Source: Clostridiales bacterium (lineage in GTDB: Bacteria > Bacillota > Clostridia > Christensenellales > CAG-1252). From it: a DNA stretch of 5,124 nt. The stretch covers positions 5,702 through 10,825 of the forward strand of contig DMCI01000100.1 in NCBI GenBank assembly GCA_003445835.1, in the 5' to 3' direction. The position numbers and the translations under genes are program-made. Position 1 is the first letter of the stretch. The number at the start of each line of letters is the position of its first letter. The notes beneath the pieces were generated by a model. It was not told the DNA's origin. It saw only the letters and a program-made list of their open reading frames with translations, and did no database searches. Below are positions 1-5,124 of this stretch, piece after piece.

Positions 1-851
1 TTCTCCTTGTAAATGGTAGGCACGCTGTCTTTGACCTTTGTGTATATTATGCTGTCGCCGTAGAAAAGGTCTTCGCGGATGGCGGGATCCAAAACCTTCA
101 TGCTTTCGTTGTAGTAAGTGCGAACGTCGTCCACGATCGCCGCGTGGCTCTTAACGAGGAAGGAATTGATGCGGATGGAACCGAGTTGCTTCATCAGAAT
201 ATCCTTTTCAAAGTCCACGTGTCCGCGAGCGTACTCGTGTTCCACCAAAGAGAGCAGAAGATCCTTTTTGATCAGATATACGTTAAGACCGAGGTCCTTT
301 TCCTCCGACGTGGGGGTGATGGAGAAGTAGAGGTCTTTGACCTCGTTCTTTTCCGACTCCACGATCAAGCGACGACTTGTGGTGGGTTTGGCGCGATGCA
401 CCAGCATCGTGACGTCCGCTTTTGCGGCAAGGTGCGCCGCCATCACTTCATCAAAGTCGATGTTCATCGCGATGTTGCTGTTGGACAAAAGCACGTATTC
501 CTCGGGGGAACGACGGATGAAGCCTTGGATGGAATAGATCGCCTCGATCTTGCCTTTGTACATTTCCCTCGAAGAGTTCAAAACGAAGGGAGGGAAGACC
601 GAAAGACCGCCGTTTTTACGGTTGAGGTCCCAGTCACGACCCATGCGGATGTGATCCATCAAAGAGCTGTAGTTGCTTCTGGTAACGATGCCGATCTGCG
701 TGATGCCGCTGTTGACAAAGTTGGAAAGCGCGAAGTCGATCAGCCTGTACCTGCCGCAGAACGGAAGGGACGCCGTGGTCCTGTGGATCGTGAGTTCGTT
801 GAGTTTGTTTTCGTTATCGCTTGCGAATATTACGCCCATTACGCCGTTCAT
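1..851 (-). CDS. glgD: GlgD, non-catalytic/regulatory subunit of ADP-glucose pyrophosphorylase (3' end off the window)
   Basis: I read 283 codons from the ATG at 851 with no stop before the window edge, so roughly the last quarter of a protein of about 370 residues is missing. The frame is a nucleotidyltransferase fold homologous to the adjacent GlgC: residues 34-50 (GRYRLIDFALSNFVNSG) match GlgC residues 38-54 closely, and MGRDWDLNRKNGG (70-82) is characteristic of GlgD. The catalytic signatures are lost. The GGxGTRL loop is replaced by ASDNENKL (10-17). The catalytic Asp of the GlgC GDHIY motif aligns with Asn126, and the sugar-phosphate EKP lysine has no counterpart near residue 178. In characterised Bacillota, GlgD pairs with GlgC in a heterotetramer and raises its activity; that role is inferred here. 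The start is fixed by GGAGGG eight bases upstream, inside the end of glgC, and only one base separates the genes. The last visible residues belong to the start of the beta-helix part. Confidence in the family is high. Confidence 0.95.
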   Translation of the reverse strand, partial: MNGVMGVIFASDNENKLNELTIHRTTASLPFCGRYRLIDFALSNFVNSGITQIGIVTRSNYSSLMDHIRMGRDWDLNRKNGGLSVFPPFVLNSSREMYKGKIEAIYSIQGFIRRSPEEYVLLSNSNIAMNIDFDEVMAAHLAAKADVTMLVHRAKPTTSRRLIVESEKNEVKDLYFSITPTSEEKDLGLNVYLIKKDLLLSLVEHEYARGHVDFEKDILMKQLGSIRINSFLVKSHAAIVDDVRTYYNESMKVLDPAIREDLFYGDSIIYTKVKDSVPTIYKE

Positions 852-852
852 T

Positions 853-2058
853 TTACTTGCCCTCCTTGACCATTTCGGCAGGTGCAACCGTCATGGACGG
901 CGCGATCTTTGCGCCCGGCCCGACGACCGCGATCTGCCATTCGCCGTTTATCGGCGCTTTTTGCGTTTCGCCGATCTTGGCGCCTTCGCCTACCACCGCG
1001 CCTTCCGCGACGATGGCGTGACGCACGACGGCGCCCGCTTTGATGACGGCACCCGGGAGGATGACGCTGTCCTCAATGGACGCGCCCAGCCCGATGTAGG
1101 CGCTGTGCGAAACGACGCTTCTCTTCACGCTGCCGAGGACCATAGCGCCCTCGGAAACGATGCTGTTGGATATCTCGGCGGAGCCGGCGGCAAAGTGCGG
1201 CGGCTCGGCGCTGTTACGCGCGTAGATCTTCCAAGTGGGATCGTTGAGCTGAAGCCCGCTTTTGGGATCCAAAAGATCCATATTTGCTTCCCACAAACTG
1301 GAGATCGTACCAACGTCCTTCCAATAGCCCTTAAAGCGGTAAGCGTAAAGTTTTTTGCCATCCGCGAGCATTTTGGGGATCACGTTTTTGCCAAAGTCGT
1401 TTTGTGAGTTGGGATCCGCCTCGTCGTCGATCAAGTATTGACGAAGAACGCTCCACGTAAAAACGTAAATACCCATCGACGCGTTGGTGCTCTTGGGCTT
1501 TTTGGGCTTCTCCTCAAACTCGAAGATGCGGTCGTCGCCGTCGGTGTTCATAATGCCGAAGCGGCTTGCTTCCTCAATGGAAACGTTGATGACCGCGATC
1601 GTGCAATCCGCGCCCTTTTCCTTATGGGCGGTGAGCATCTTGTCGTAATCCATCTTGTAAATGTGGTCGCCCGAAAGCACCACGACATACTCGGGATTGA
1701 AACGATCGACGAAGTTGATGTTTTGATAAATGGCGTTTGCGGTGCCTTTGTACCACTCGCCTTCCTTACCTTTGACGTAAGGCGGAAGAACGTACGCGCC
1801 GCCGGACAGCCTGTCCAAGTCCCACGGCTGACCGTTGCCGATGTATTGGTTGAGTTCAAACGGCTGATACTGGGTCAAAACGCCGATCGTATCGATACCG
1901 GAATTGACGCAGTTTGACAGCGGGAAGTCGATGATGCGGTATTTGCCGCCAAACGGCACGGCGGGTTTTGCCACGTCGTGCGTAAGCACGCCGAGGCGCG
2001 TCCCCTGCCCGCCGGCAAGCAACATCGCCACGCACTCTTTCTTGTTCCTTGACTTCAT
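853..2058 (-). CDS. glgC: Glucose-1-phosphate adenylyltransferase (ADP-glucose pyrophosphorylase catalytic subunit)
   Basis: Makes ADP-glucose and pyrophosphate from ATP and glucose-1-phosphate, the committed step of bacterial glycogen synthesis in the cytoplasm. The product is 401 residues; B. subtilis GlgC is about 380. The nucleotidyltransferase domain covers about residues 8-260: the nucleotide loop [11 protein letters not shown] (16-26), [19 protein letters not shown] (31-49), [12 protein letters not shown] (102-113), the metal-binding catalytic Asp131 in [10 protein letters not shown], the glucose-1-phosphate Lys184 in FEEKP, and YWKDVGT (245-251). A left-handed beta-helix of hexapeptide repeats follows from about 290 to 365, then a tail of about 35 residues. 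All catalytic residues I can place are intact. The position equivalent to E. coli Lys39, a fructose-1,6-bisphosphate activator site, is Asp28. Its ATG overlaps the glgB stop in an ATGA arrangement and has GGAGGG six bases upstream; glgD follows after one base, so expression is probably coupled to both neighbours. Confidence 0.98.
   Translation of the reverse strand: MKSRNKKECVAMLLAGGQGTRLGVLTHDVAKPAVPFGGKYRIIDFPLSNCVNSGIDTIGVLTQYQPFELNQYIGNGQPWDLDRLSGGAYVLPPYVKGKEGEWYKGTANAIYQNINFVDRFNPEYVVVLSGDHIYKMDYDKMLTAHKEKGADCTIAVINVSIEEASRFGIMNTDGDDRIFEFEEKPKKPKSTNASMGIYVFTWSVLRQYLIDDEADPNSQNDFGKNVIPKMLADGKKLYAYRFKGYWKDVGTISSLWEANMDLLDPKSGLQLNDPTWKIYARNSAEPPHFAAGSAEISNSIVSEGAMVLGSVKRSVVSHSAYIGLGASIEDSVILPGAVIKAGAVVRHAIVAEGAVVGEGAKIGETQKAPINGEWQIAVVGPGAKIAPSMTVAPAEMVKEGK
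860..865 (-). promoter_or_regulatory. Ribosome binding site of glgD, inside the end of glgC
   Basis: GGAGGG lies eight bases upstream of the glgD ATG (851), within the final codons of glgC. The glgC stop TAA (855-853) falls between the site and the start, so ribosomes finishing glgC end on top of the glgD start. Confidence 0.85.
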
Positions 2059-3944
2059 TCTTTTCCCTCCTTTTTGGGTGAAGATTTTTTAAAATAGACC
2101 GCGCTGTACGCGGGAATGTCCAACGTTAAGTGATACGGCTCGCCGTGATAGGCGCCCTTCCCCGCGCTTTTGCGGAAAGCGCCGCGAGTGCCGCCGTACT
2201 TTTTGCTCTCGCTGTCAAAGACCGCTTTGTAGGAACCTTTTTCGGGCACGCCGATGCAGTAGCCCTTGCGCGTGACGGGCGACATATTGAAAACGCACAA
2301 AACGCGGTCGCCCTCTTTGGAGATCCTTTGGAAAGCGAAGATGTTTTGCGTGTTGTCGTCCACCACCGTCCAACGGAAGCTTTCGGGCGAAGTATCGTTG
2401 TCGAAAAACGCCGCTTCCTCCTTGTAAAAACGGTTGAGGTCGCGCACGTAGGTCTGCATATTCTTATGCGCGGGATAGTCAAGCAGAAGCCAATCCAAGC
2501 CCTGTTTGTAGTTCCATTCGATAAACTGCGCGAATTCCCCGCCCATAAACAAGAGTTTTTTGCCGGGGTGCGCGATCATATAGCCGAAATAAGTCTTGAG
2601 ACTCTTGAACTTCTCTTCGTAATCGCCCGCCATCTTGCCGATCAAGGAGCACTTGCCGTGCACCGTTTCATCGTGCGACAACGGCAGGATGTAATTCTCG
2701 CTGAAAGCATACATCAAGGAGAAGGTCATGCAACCGTGCATATCTTTGCGGAAGAAGGGGTTTGCGCTGACGTACTTCAAAGTATCGTTCATCCAACCCA
2801 TGTTCCACTTGAAATTGAAGCCCAAGCCGCCGTCGTAAGGGGGTTTTGTCACCATCGGGAAGGCAGTGGATTCCTCCGCGATCATCATCACGCCCTTGTA
2901 CTTGGAAAGCACGGCTTGATTGAGTTCCTTGATAAAGTCGATGGCTTCGAGGTTGTAGTTGCCGCCAAAGGCGTTGGGCGTCCACTCGCCCGCCTTGCGC
3001 GCATAGTCGAGGTAAAGCATACTTGCCACGGCGTCCATGCGAATGCCGTCCACGTGGTAAACGTCAAACCAAAACATTGCCGAGGAGATCAAAAAGCTTT
3101 TGACCTCGGGCTTGGCGTAATCAAAGACCACGGTGCCCCACTCTTTGTGTTCCCGCTTCTTCTCATCCGCATACTCATATTGATAGGTGCCGTCGAATTT
3201 GTACAAGCCGAACTCGTCTTTGGGGAAGTGCGCGCTGACCCAGTCGATGATGACGCCGATGCCCGCCTTATGGAAGGCGTCCACCAACGCCATAAAGTCA
3301 TCCGGGGTGCCGTAACGCGAGGTGGGGGCAAACATCCCCGACACCTGATAGCCCCAACTGCCCTCGAAGGGGTACTCCGTCACCGGCATGAATTCCACGT
3401 GCGTGTACCCCATCTGCTTGACGTACGGGACCAAAGACGCGGCAAGATCGCGGTAACTGTATACGTTGCCGTCATCGTGACGCTTCCAGGAGCCGAGGTG
3501 CACTTCGTAAATGTTTACGGGGGAAGTGTACGGACAATACTTTTCACGCTTTGCCATATATTCGGCGTCTTGCCACTTATGGCGAAGTTTGTAGATCTTG
3601 GATGCGTTGCCGGGCGCGGTCTCCGCATGTAAAGCGAAGGGATCCGCCTTCATCACCGTCTTGCCGTCCGCTTGAACGATGGCGAATTTGTACTTATCGT
3701 AAATTTTGGGAGAAGTCAAAAACGCCTCGAAAAAACCGCCCTTGCCCTTGGTCATCGGATCGGCGGAAACGTCCCAACAGTTGAAATCGCCTACGACGGA
3801 CGCCGCAAGCGCGTTTGGCGCCCACACGCGAAAAAGAAAACCTTTCTCCTTGCCGCGAACGGTAGGGGTGGGACAAAACAACTTATAACACTCGTGATTC
3901 GTGCCTTCGTGAAACAAAAAAGCCGGATAATCGATGTCTGCCAT
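2055..3944 (-). CDS. glgB: 1,4-alpha-glucan (glycogen) branching enzyme, GH13
   Basis: Cuts alpha-1,4-glucan chains and re-attaches the pieces through alpha-1,6 bonds, giving branched glycogen. The ATG at 3944 gives 629 residues, close to B. subtilis GlgB (about 627) and shorter than the E. coli enzyme, which has an extra N-terminal domain. A longer frame from a TTG at 3983 is open, but only the ATG has a ribosome site (AGGAGG, 3949-3954). Domains in order: CBM48 at about 33-125 (FRVWAPNA at 38-45), the GH13 barrel at about 145-480, and a beta-sandwich at about 530-620. The four GH13 regions are present: DWVSAHF (234-240), [12 protein letters not shown] with nucleophile Asp304 (300-311), IAEEST with acid/base Glu357 (355-360), and [12 protein letters not shown] with Asp425 (420-431). 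The family usually has Pro where region I has Ser236, and Val where region IV has Thr427. It is the first gene of the operon, directly behind a strong promoter, and its stop overlaps the glgC start by four bases. Confidence 0.98.
   Translation of the reverse strand: MADIDYPAFLFHEGTNHECYKLFCPTPTVRGKEKGFLFRVWAPNALAASVVGDFNCWDVSADPMTKGKGGFFEAFLTSPKIYDKYKFAIVQADGKTVMKADPFALHAETAPGNASKIYKLRHKWQDAEYMAKREKYCPYTSPVNIYEVHLGSWKRHDDGNVYSYRDLAASLVPYVKQMGYTHVEFMPVTEYPFEGSWGYQVSGMFAPTSRYGTPDDFMALVDAFHKAGIGVIIDWVSAHFPKDEFGLYKFDGTYQYEYADEKKREHKEWGTVVFDYAKPEVKSFLISSAMFWFDVYHVDGIRMDAVASMLYLDYARKAGEWTPNAFGGNYNLEAIDFIKELNQAVLSKYKGVMMIAEESTAFPMVTKPPYDGGLGFNFKWNMGWMNDTLKYVSANPFFRKDMHGCMTFSLMYAFSENYILPLSHDETVHGKCSLIGKMAGDYEEKFKSLKTYFGYMIAHPGKKLLFMGGEFAQFIEWNYKQGLDWLLLDYPAHKNMQTYVRDLNRFYKEEAAFFDNDTSPESFRWTVVDDNTQNIFAFQRISKEGDRVLCVFNMSPVTRKGYCIGVPEKGSYKAVFDSESKKYGGTRGAFRKSAGKGAYHGEPYHLTLDIPAYSAVYFKKSSPKKEGKE
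2065..2070 (-). promoter_or_regulatory. Ribosome binding site of glgC, inside the end of glgB
   Basis: GGAGGG lies six bases upstream of the glgC ATG (2058) and within the last codons of glgB, whose stop overlaps that ATG. This layout suits translational coupling or re-initiation. Confidence 0.85.
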
Positions 3945-3948
3945 TGTG

Positions 3949-3954
3949 CCTCCT
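3949..3954 (-). promoter_or_regulatory. Ribosome binding site that fixes the glgB start
   Basis: AGGAGG lies four bases upstream of the ATG at 3944. The spacing is short but workable. The upstream in-frame TTG at 3983 has no comparable site, so the ATG is preferred and 13 extra residues are dropped. Confidence 0.85.
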
Positions 3955-4003
3955 GGGTAACGTGCCCGCAAGTCAAAAACCAAAACGGGAAACGGTTACT
4001 GTC

Positions 4004-4032
4004 ATTATAGCACAATAATCGCCTCTTTTCAA
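4004..4032 (-). promoter_or_regulatory. Near-consensus extended -10 promoter of the glgBCD operon
   Basis: The minus strand has TTGAAA (4032-4027), exactly 17 bases of spacer and a perfect TATAAT (4009-4004), preceded by TGC as in extended -10 promoters. The expected start is near A3997, leaving a leader of about 53 bases before the glgB ATG. The AT-rich stretch upstream could help RNA polymerase bind. I see no convincing operator or alternative sigma factor site. Confidence 0.88.
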
Positions 4033-4064
4033 TAGTAAAAAGTATGATTTTTAGGGTGTTTTGA

Positions 4065-4081
4065 TAAAAACAGCGTTTTTA
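4065..4081 (-). terminator. Weak AT-rich inverted repeat, possible terminator of the TIM-barrel gene
   Basis: A perfect seven-base inverted repeat, TAAAAAC and GTTTTTA, surrounds the three-base loop GCT and begins nine bases after the stop codon. The stem has a single G-C pair, so it would be weak, and the T run is part of the stem. No better terminator lies between this gene and the glgB promoter, so some read-through into glgB is possible. Confidence 0.3.
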
Positions 4082-4089
4082 ACGGAGAA

Positions 4090-4842
4090 TTAACCGAAAA
4101 TACGTTCCAAACGTTCCTTTCCCGTCCGCAAAAATTCGGAAATATCCGCATATTCCGCAGATTGGAACGCTTCCAGAACAAAATCGCCTTTGTAACCGCC
4201 GCCTTTGAGCCTTTCGGCAAGGGTAACGAAGTCGTAAACGCCGTCCCCCACCATAAAGTGGCAGTCTTTCTTGCCGTCGCCGTCGGACAAATGCGTCGTG
4301 ACCAAGCGATCCATATAGCGTTCCGCCATCTTTCCGTCCTTGTCGCCAAACATCAAGGCGTGGCAGGTATCGTAGCAGAAAGAAACGCCTTTTACCTGCT
4401 TGAACAGCTCGTCAAACGGAGCGTCCCCCGTCAAATTTTCCACCGCGAGGGTCACGCCCTGCCCTTCGGCGAATTCCGCGATCTCGGCAACGTTGTCAAT
4501 GACGGTAGGGGTGATCTCGGGCAGGTGAACGACCACGATCTTGACGCCCTGCTCTCTTGCCCCTTTGAGGTAGATTTTGTAGGTTTTGATCGCTTCCTTG
4601 GCGCCGTAGTACTTGTTCATCAGATAAGGCGCAAACTTAATAGGAGCGTGCGCGTAAGAGACCTCGAGCCCTTGCTCGCGGACAAACTTGAATTGTTCGT
4701 ACTCCGAAATGCCGCTGTAGGTGTTAAAATCGGTGTGACACCAGACCGCCACCTTTTGAAACCCCGCTTCTTTGATCTTTTGAAACCTTTCTTCGGCGGG
4801 AAGATCGAAACCGCAATACGCATACGCGCTGATCCTATCCAT
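4090..4842 (-). CDS. Xylose-isomerase-like TIM-barrel protein (sugar phosphate isomerase/epimerase or endonuclease IV superfamily), substrate unknown
   Basis: A complete 250-residue protein of the AP-endonuclease-2 / xylose-isomerase-like barrel family (Pfam AP_endonuc_2, the IolE-like group), usually metal-dependent sugar isomerases or epimerases. The expected metal and acid/base residues are spread along the chain: His65 (AHAP), His106 (VVVHLPE), Glu135 (AVENL), Asp158 and His161 (CYDTCHA), His184 and Asp187 (THLSDGDG), Asp193 and His195 (DCHFMVGDG), and Glu224 (VLEAF). It is therefore probably an active enzyme. No signal peptide or membrane segment is visible, so it should be cytoplasmic. 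The start is supported by GAGGT five bases upstream and a promoter that leaves a leader of about 20 bases. It is separated from pyrI by a terminator and from glgB by a promoter, so it looks monocistronic, and its position gives little functional information. Endonuclease IV is less likely: the chain is shorter than the approximately 280-residue Nfo, and the HFMVGDG loop looks more like the isomerase branch. Confidence 0.9.
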   Translation of the reverse strand: MDRISAYAYCGFDLPAEERFQKIKEAGFQKVAVWCHTDFNTYSGISEYEQFKFVREQGLEVSYAHAPIKFAPYLMNKYYGAKEAIKTYKIYLKGAREQGVKIVVVHLPEITPTVIDNVAEIAEFAEGQGVTLAVENLTGDAPFDELFKQVKGVSFCYDTCHALMFGDKDGKMAERYMDRLVTTHLSDGDGKKDCHFMVGDGVYDFVTLAERLKGGGYKGDFVLEAFQSAEYADISEFLRTGKERLERIFG

Positions 4843-4847
4843 AATTA

Positions 4848-4851
4848 CCTC
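4848..4851 (-). promoter_or_regulatory. Ribosome binding site of the TIM-barrel gene
   Basis: GAGG, followed by T, lies five bases upstream of the ATG at 4842. It is weaker than the sites in the glg operon, but no competing start with a better site is visible nearby. Confidence 0.7.
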
Positions 4852-4869
4852 GATCGTTTTAATGCTATT

Positions 4870-4898
4870 ATTTTATCACATCTTTTGACGATAATCAA
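4870..4898 (-). promoter_or_regulatory. Sigma-70-type promoter of the TIM-barrel gene
   Basis: The minus strand has TTGATT (4898-4893), a 17-base spacer and TAAAAT (4875-4870), with TG one base before the -10 (extended -10). Transcription should start near 4863, giving a leader of about 20 bases before the ATG. The -35 lies only about 15 bases beyond the T run of the pyrI terminator, as expected for a gene with its own start. Confidence 0.75.
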
Positions 4899-4912
4899 CG
4901 GCGGAGACAATT

Positions 4913-4941
4913 AAAAAAAGGCGCCCCTGCGGACGCCTTTT
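4913..4941 (-). terminator. Rho-independent terminator after pyrI
   Basis: On the minus strand an 11-base-pair stem (4941-4931 with 4926-4916, containing one G-U pair) closes a four-base loop, GCAG, and runs into seven consecutive T (4919-4913). It starts about ten bases after the pyrI stop. Read on the plus strand, the wobble becomes a C-A mismatch and the T run is interrupted, so the structure is better suited to ending minus-strand transcripts. Confidence 0.92.
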
Positions 4942-4950
4942 CATTTTTGC

Positions 4951-5124
4951 CTAAAAGTGCTTTCGCTTTTCGCAATAGACGCAGCGGCAGATATTTGCTT
5001 CCTTATCCACGACTTTGAAGAGTTTGGCAAGCTCCTGTTCCGTTTGAGAGATACAACGCGGGTTTTCGCACCCCGTATCCGCCGTAAAGACTTCCTTGCC
5101 CGCCAAAAGGTCTTCCTTGACGGG
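4951..5124 (-). CDS. pyrI: Aspartate carbamoyltransferase regulatory chain, C-terminal zinc domain (5' part off the window)
   Basis: Only the last 57 residues are present, ending at TAG 4953-4951. They match the zinc-binding domain of PyrI, which holds regulatory chains against the catalytic PyrB trimers and carries allosteric control of the first committed step of pyrimidine synthesis. The four zinc ligands are visible as a Cys-x4-Cys pair (Cys19 and Cys24 of the fragment, in CENPRCIS) and a Cys-x2-Cys pair (Cys48 and Cys51, in CVYCE). About 23 residues lie between the pairs, including KLFKVVD, as in clostridial PyrI. An additional Cys46 lies just before the second pair. The allosteric nucleotide domain is outside the window, so I cannot tell whether this is a stand-alone PyrI or the tail of a PyrB-PyrI fusion. 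A strong terminator begins about ten bases after the stop, making this the last gene of its transcript. Confidence 0.88.
   Translation of the reverse strand, partial: PVKEDLLAGKEVFTADTGCENPRCISQTEQELAKLFKVVDKEANICRCVYCEKRKHF

Noticed and set aside
144..869. A 241-codon plus-strand frame opposite glgD.
   Set aside because: It is antisense to the full GlgD reading frame, which matches the family throughout. It has no family motif and no convincing ribosome site.
700..1950. Similar DNA in glgC and glgD resembling a repeat.
   Set aside because: The similarity follows the shared protein motifs of two paralogous subunits. It is an old gene duplication and not a repeat element.
2130..3632. A 500-codon open frame on the plus strand, antisense to glgB.
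   Set aside because: It lies wholly inside a clearly conserved GH13 gene. Its translation is rich in His, Val, Ala and Arg without recognisable motifs, and I see no ribosome site. Biased third positions in the real gene explain the lack of stops.
3945..3983. An N-terminal extension of GlgB starting at a TTG at 3983.
   Set aside because: The 13 extra residues have no ribosome site and lie in the leader just after the promoter. The ATG at 3944 has AGGAGG and gives the usual family length.
3945..4003. A possible riboswitch in the glgB leader.
   Set aside because: The leader is only about 53 bases, with weak pairing, and contains none of the conserved cores I know from riboswitch classes.
4162..4914. 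A 250-codon plus-strand frame opposite the TIM-barrel gene, running up to the terminator.
   Set aside because: It is a mirror of the conserved TIM-barrel coding sequence. No motif is seen, and it ends among the control elements of the minus-strand gene.

Overview
The window looks like an ordinary stretch of a chromosome from a Clostridia-like member of the Bacillota. Three things point there. A GlgC/GlgD two-subunit ADP-glucose pyrophosphorylase is typical of that phylum. A separate PyrI-type zinc domain occurs in clostridia but not in Bacillus subtilis. Strong purine-rich Shine-Dalgarno sites and AT-rich consensus promoters sit between genes of moderate GC. I cannot name a genus. All five genes lie on the minus strand, so the region is best read from high to low coordinates.

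Reading in the direction of transcription, the window opens with the last 57 residues of a probable aspartate carbamoyltransferase regulatory chain (pyrI, pyrimidine synthesis). A clear intrinsic terminator ends that transcript. A second promoter then drives a short, apparently monocistronic gene for a xylose-isomerase-like TIM-barrel protein (4090-4842), whose substrate cannot be read from the sequence. Only a weak AT-rich inverted repeat follows it.

The main content is a glycogen synthesis operon, glgB-glgC-glgD. It starts from a near-consensus extended -10 promoter at 4004-4032 and runs off the left edge of the window inside glgD. glgB (branching enzyme) overlaps glgC by four bases, and the glgC stop lies one base from the glgD start, so the three are probably translationally coupled. 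GlgC makes ADP-glucose from glucose-1-phosphate and ATP. GlgD is its paralogue, has lost the active-site residues, and is expected to be the modulatory partner subunit. GlgB adds alpha-1,6 branches to the chain that a glycogen synthase would build from ADP-glucose. No glgA or glgP is inside the window; they could lie downstream of glgD, off the left edge.

No stretch longer than 300 bases lacks a gene. I found no mobile element, CRISPR array, tRNA, rRNA or riboswitch, and no evidence of an undescribed system. The long open frames on the plus strand are antisense shadows. The findings are modest: residue substitutions in the glycogen enzymes, an orphan TIM-barrel enzyme, and details of the control regions.
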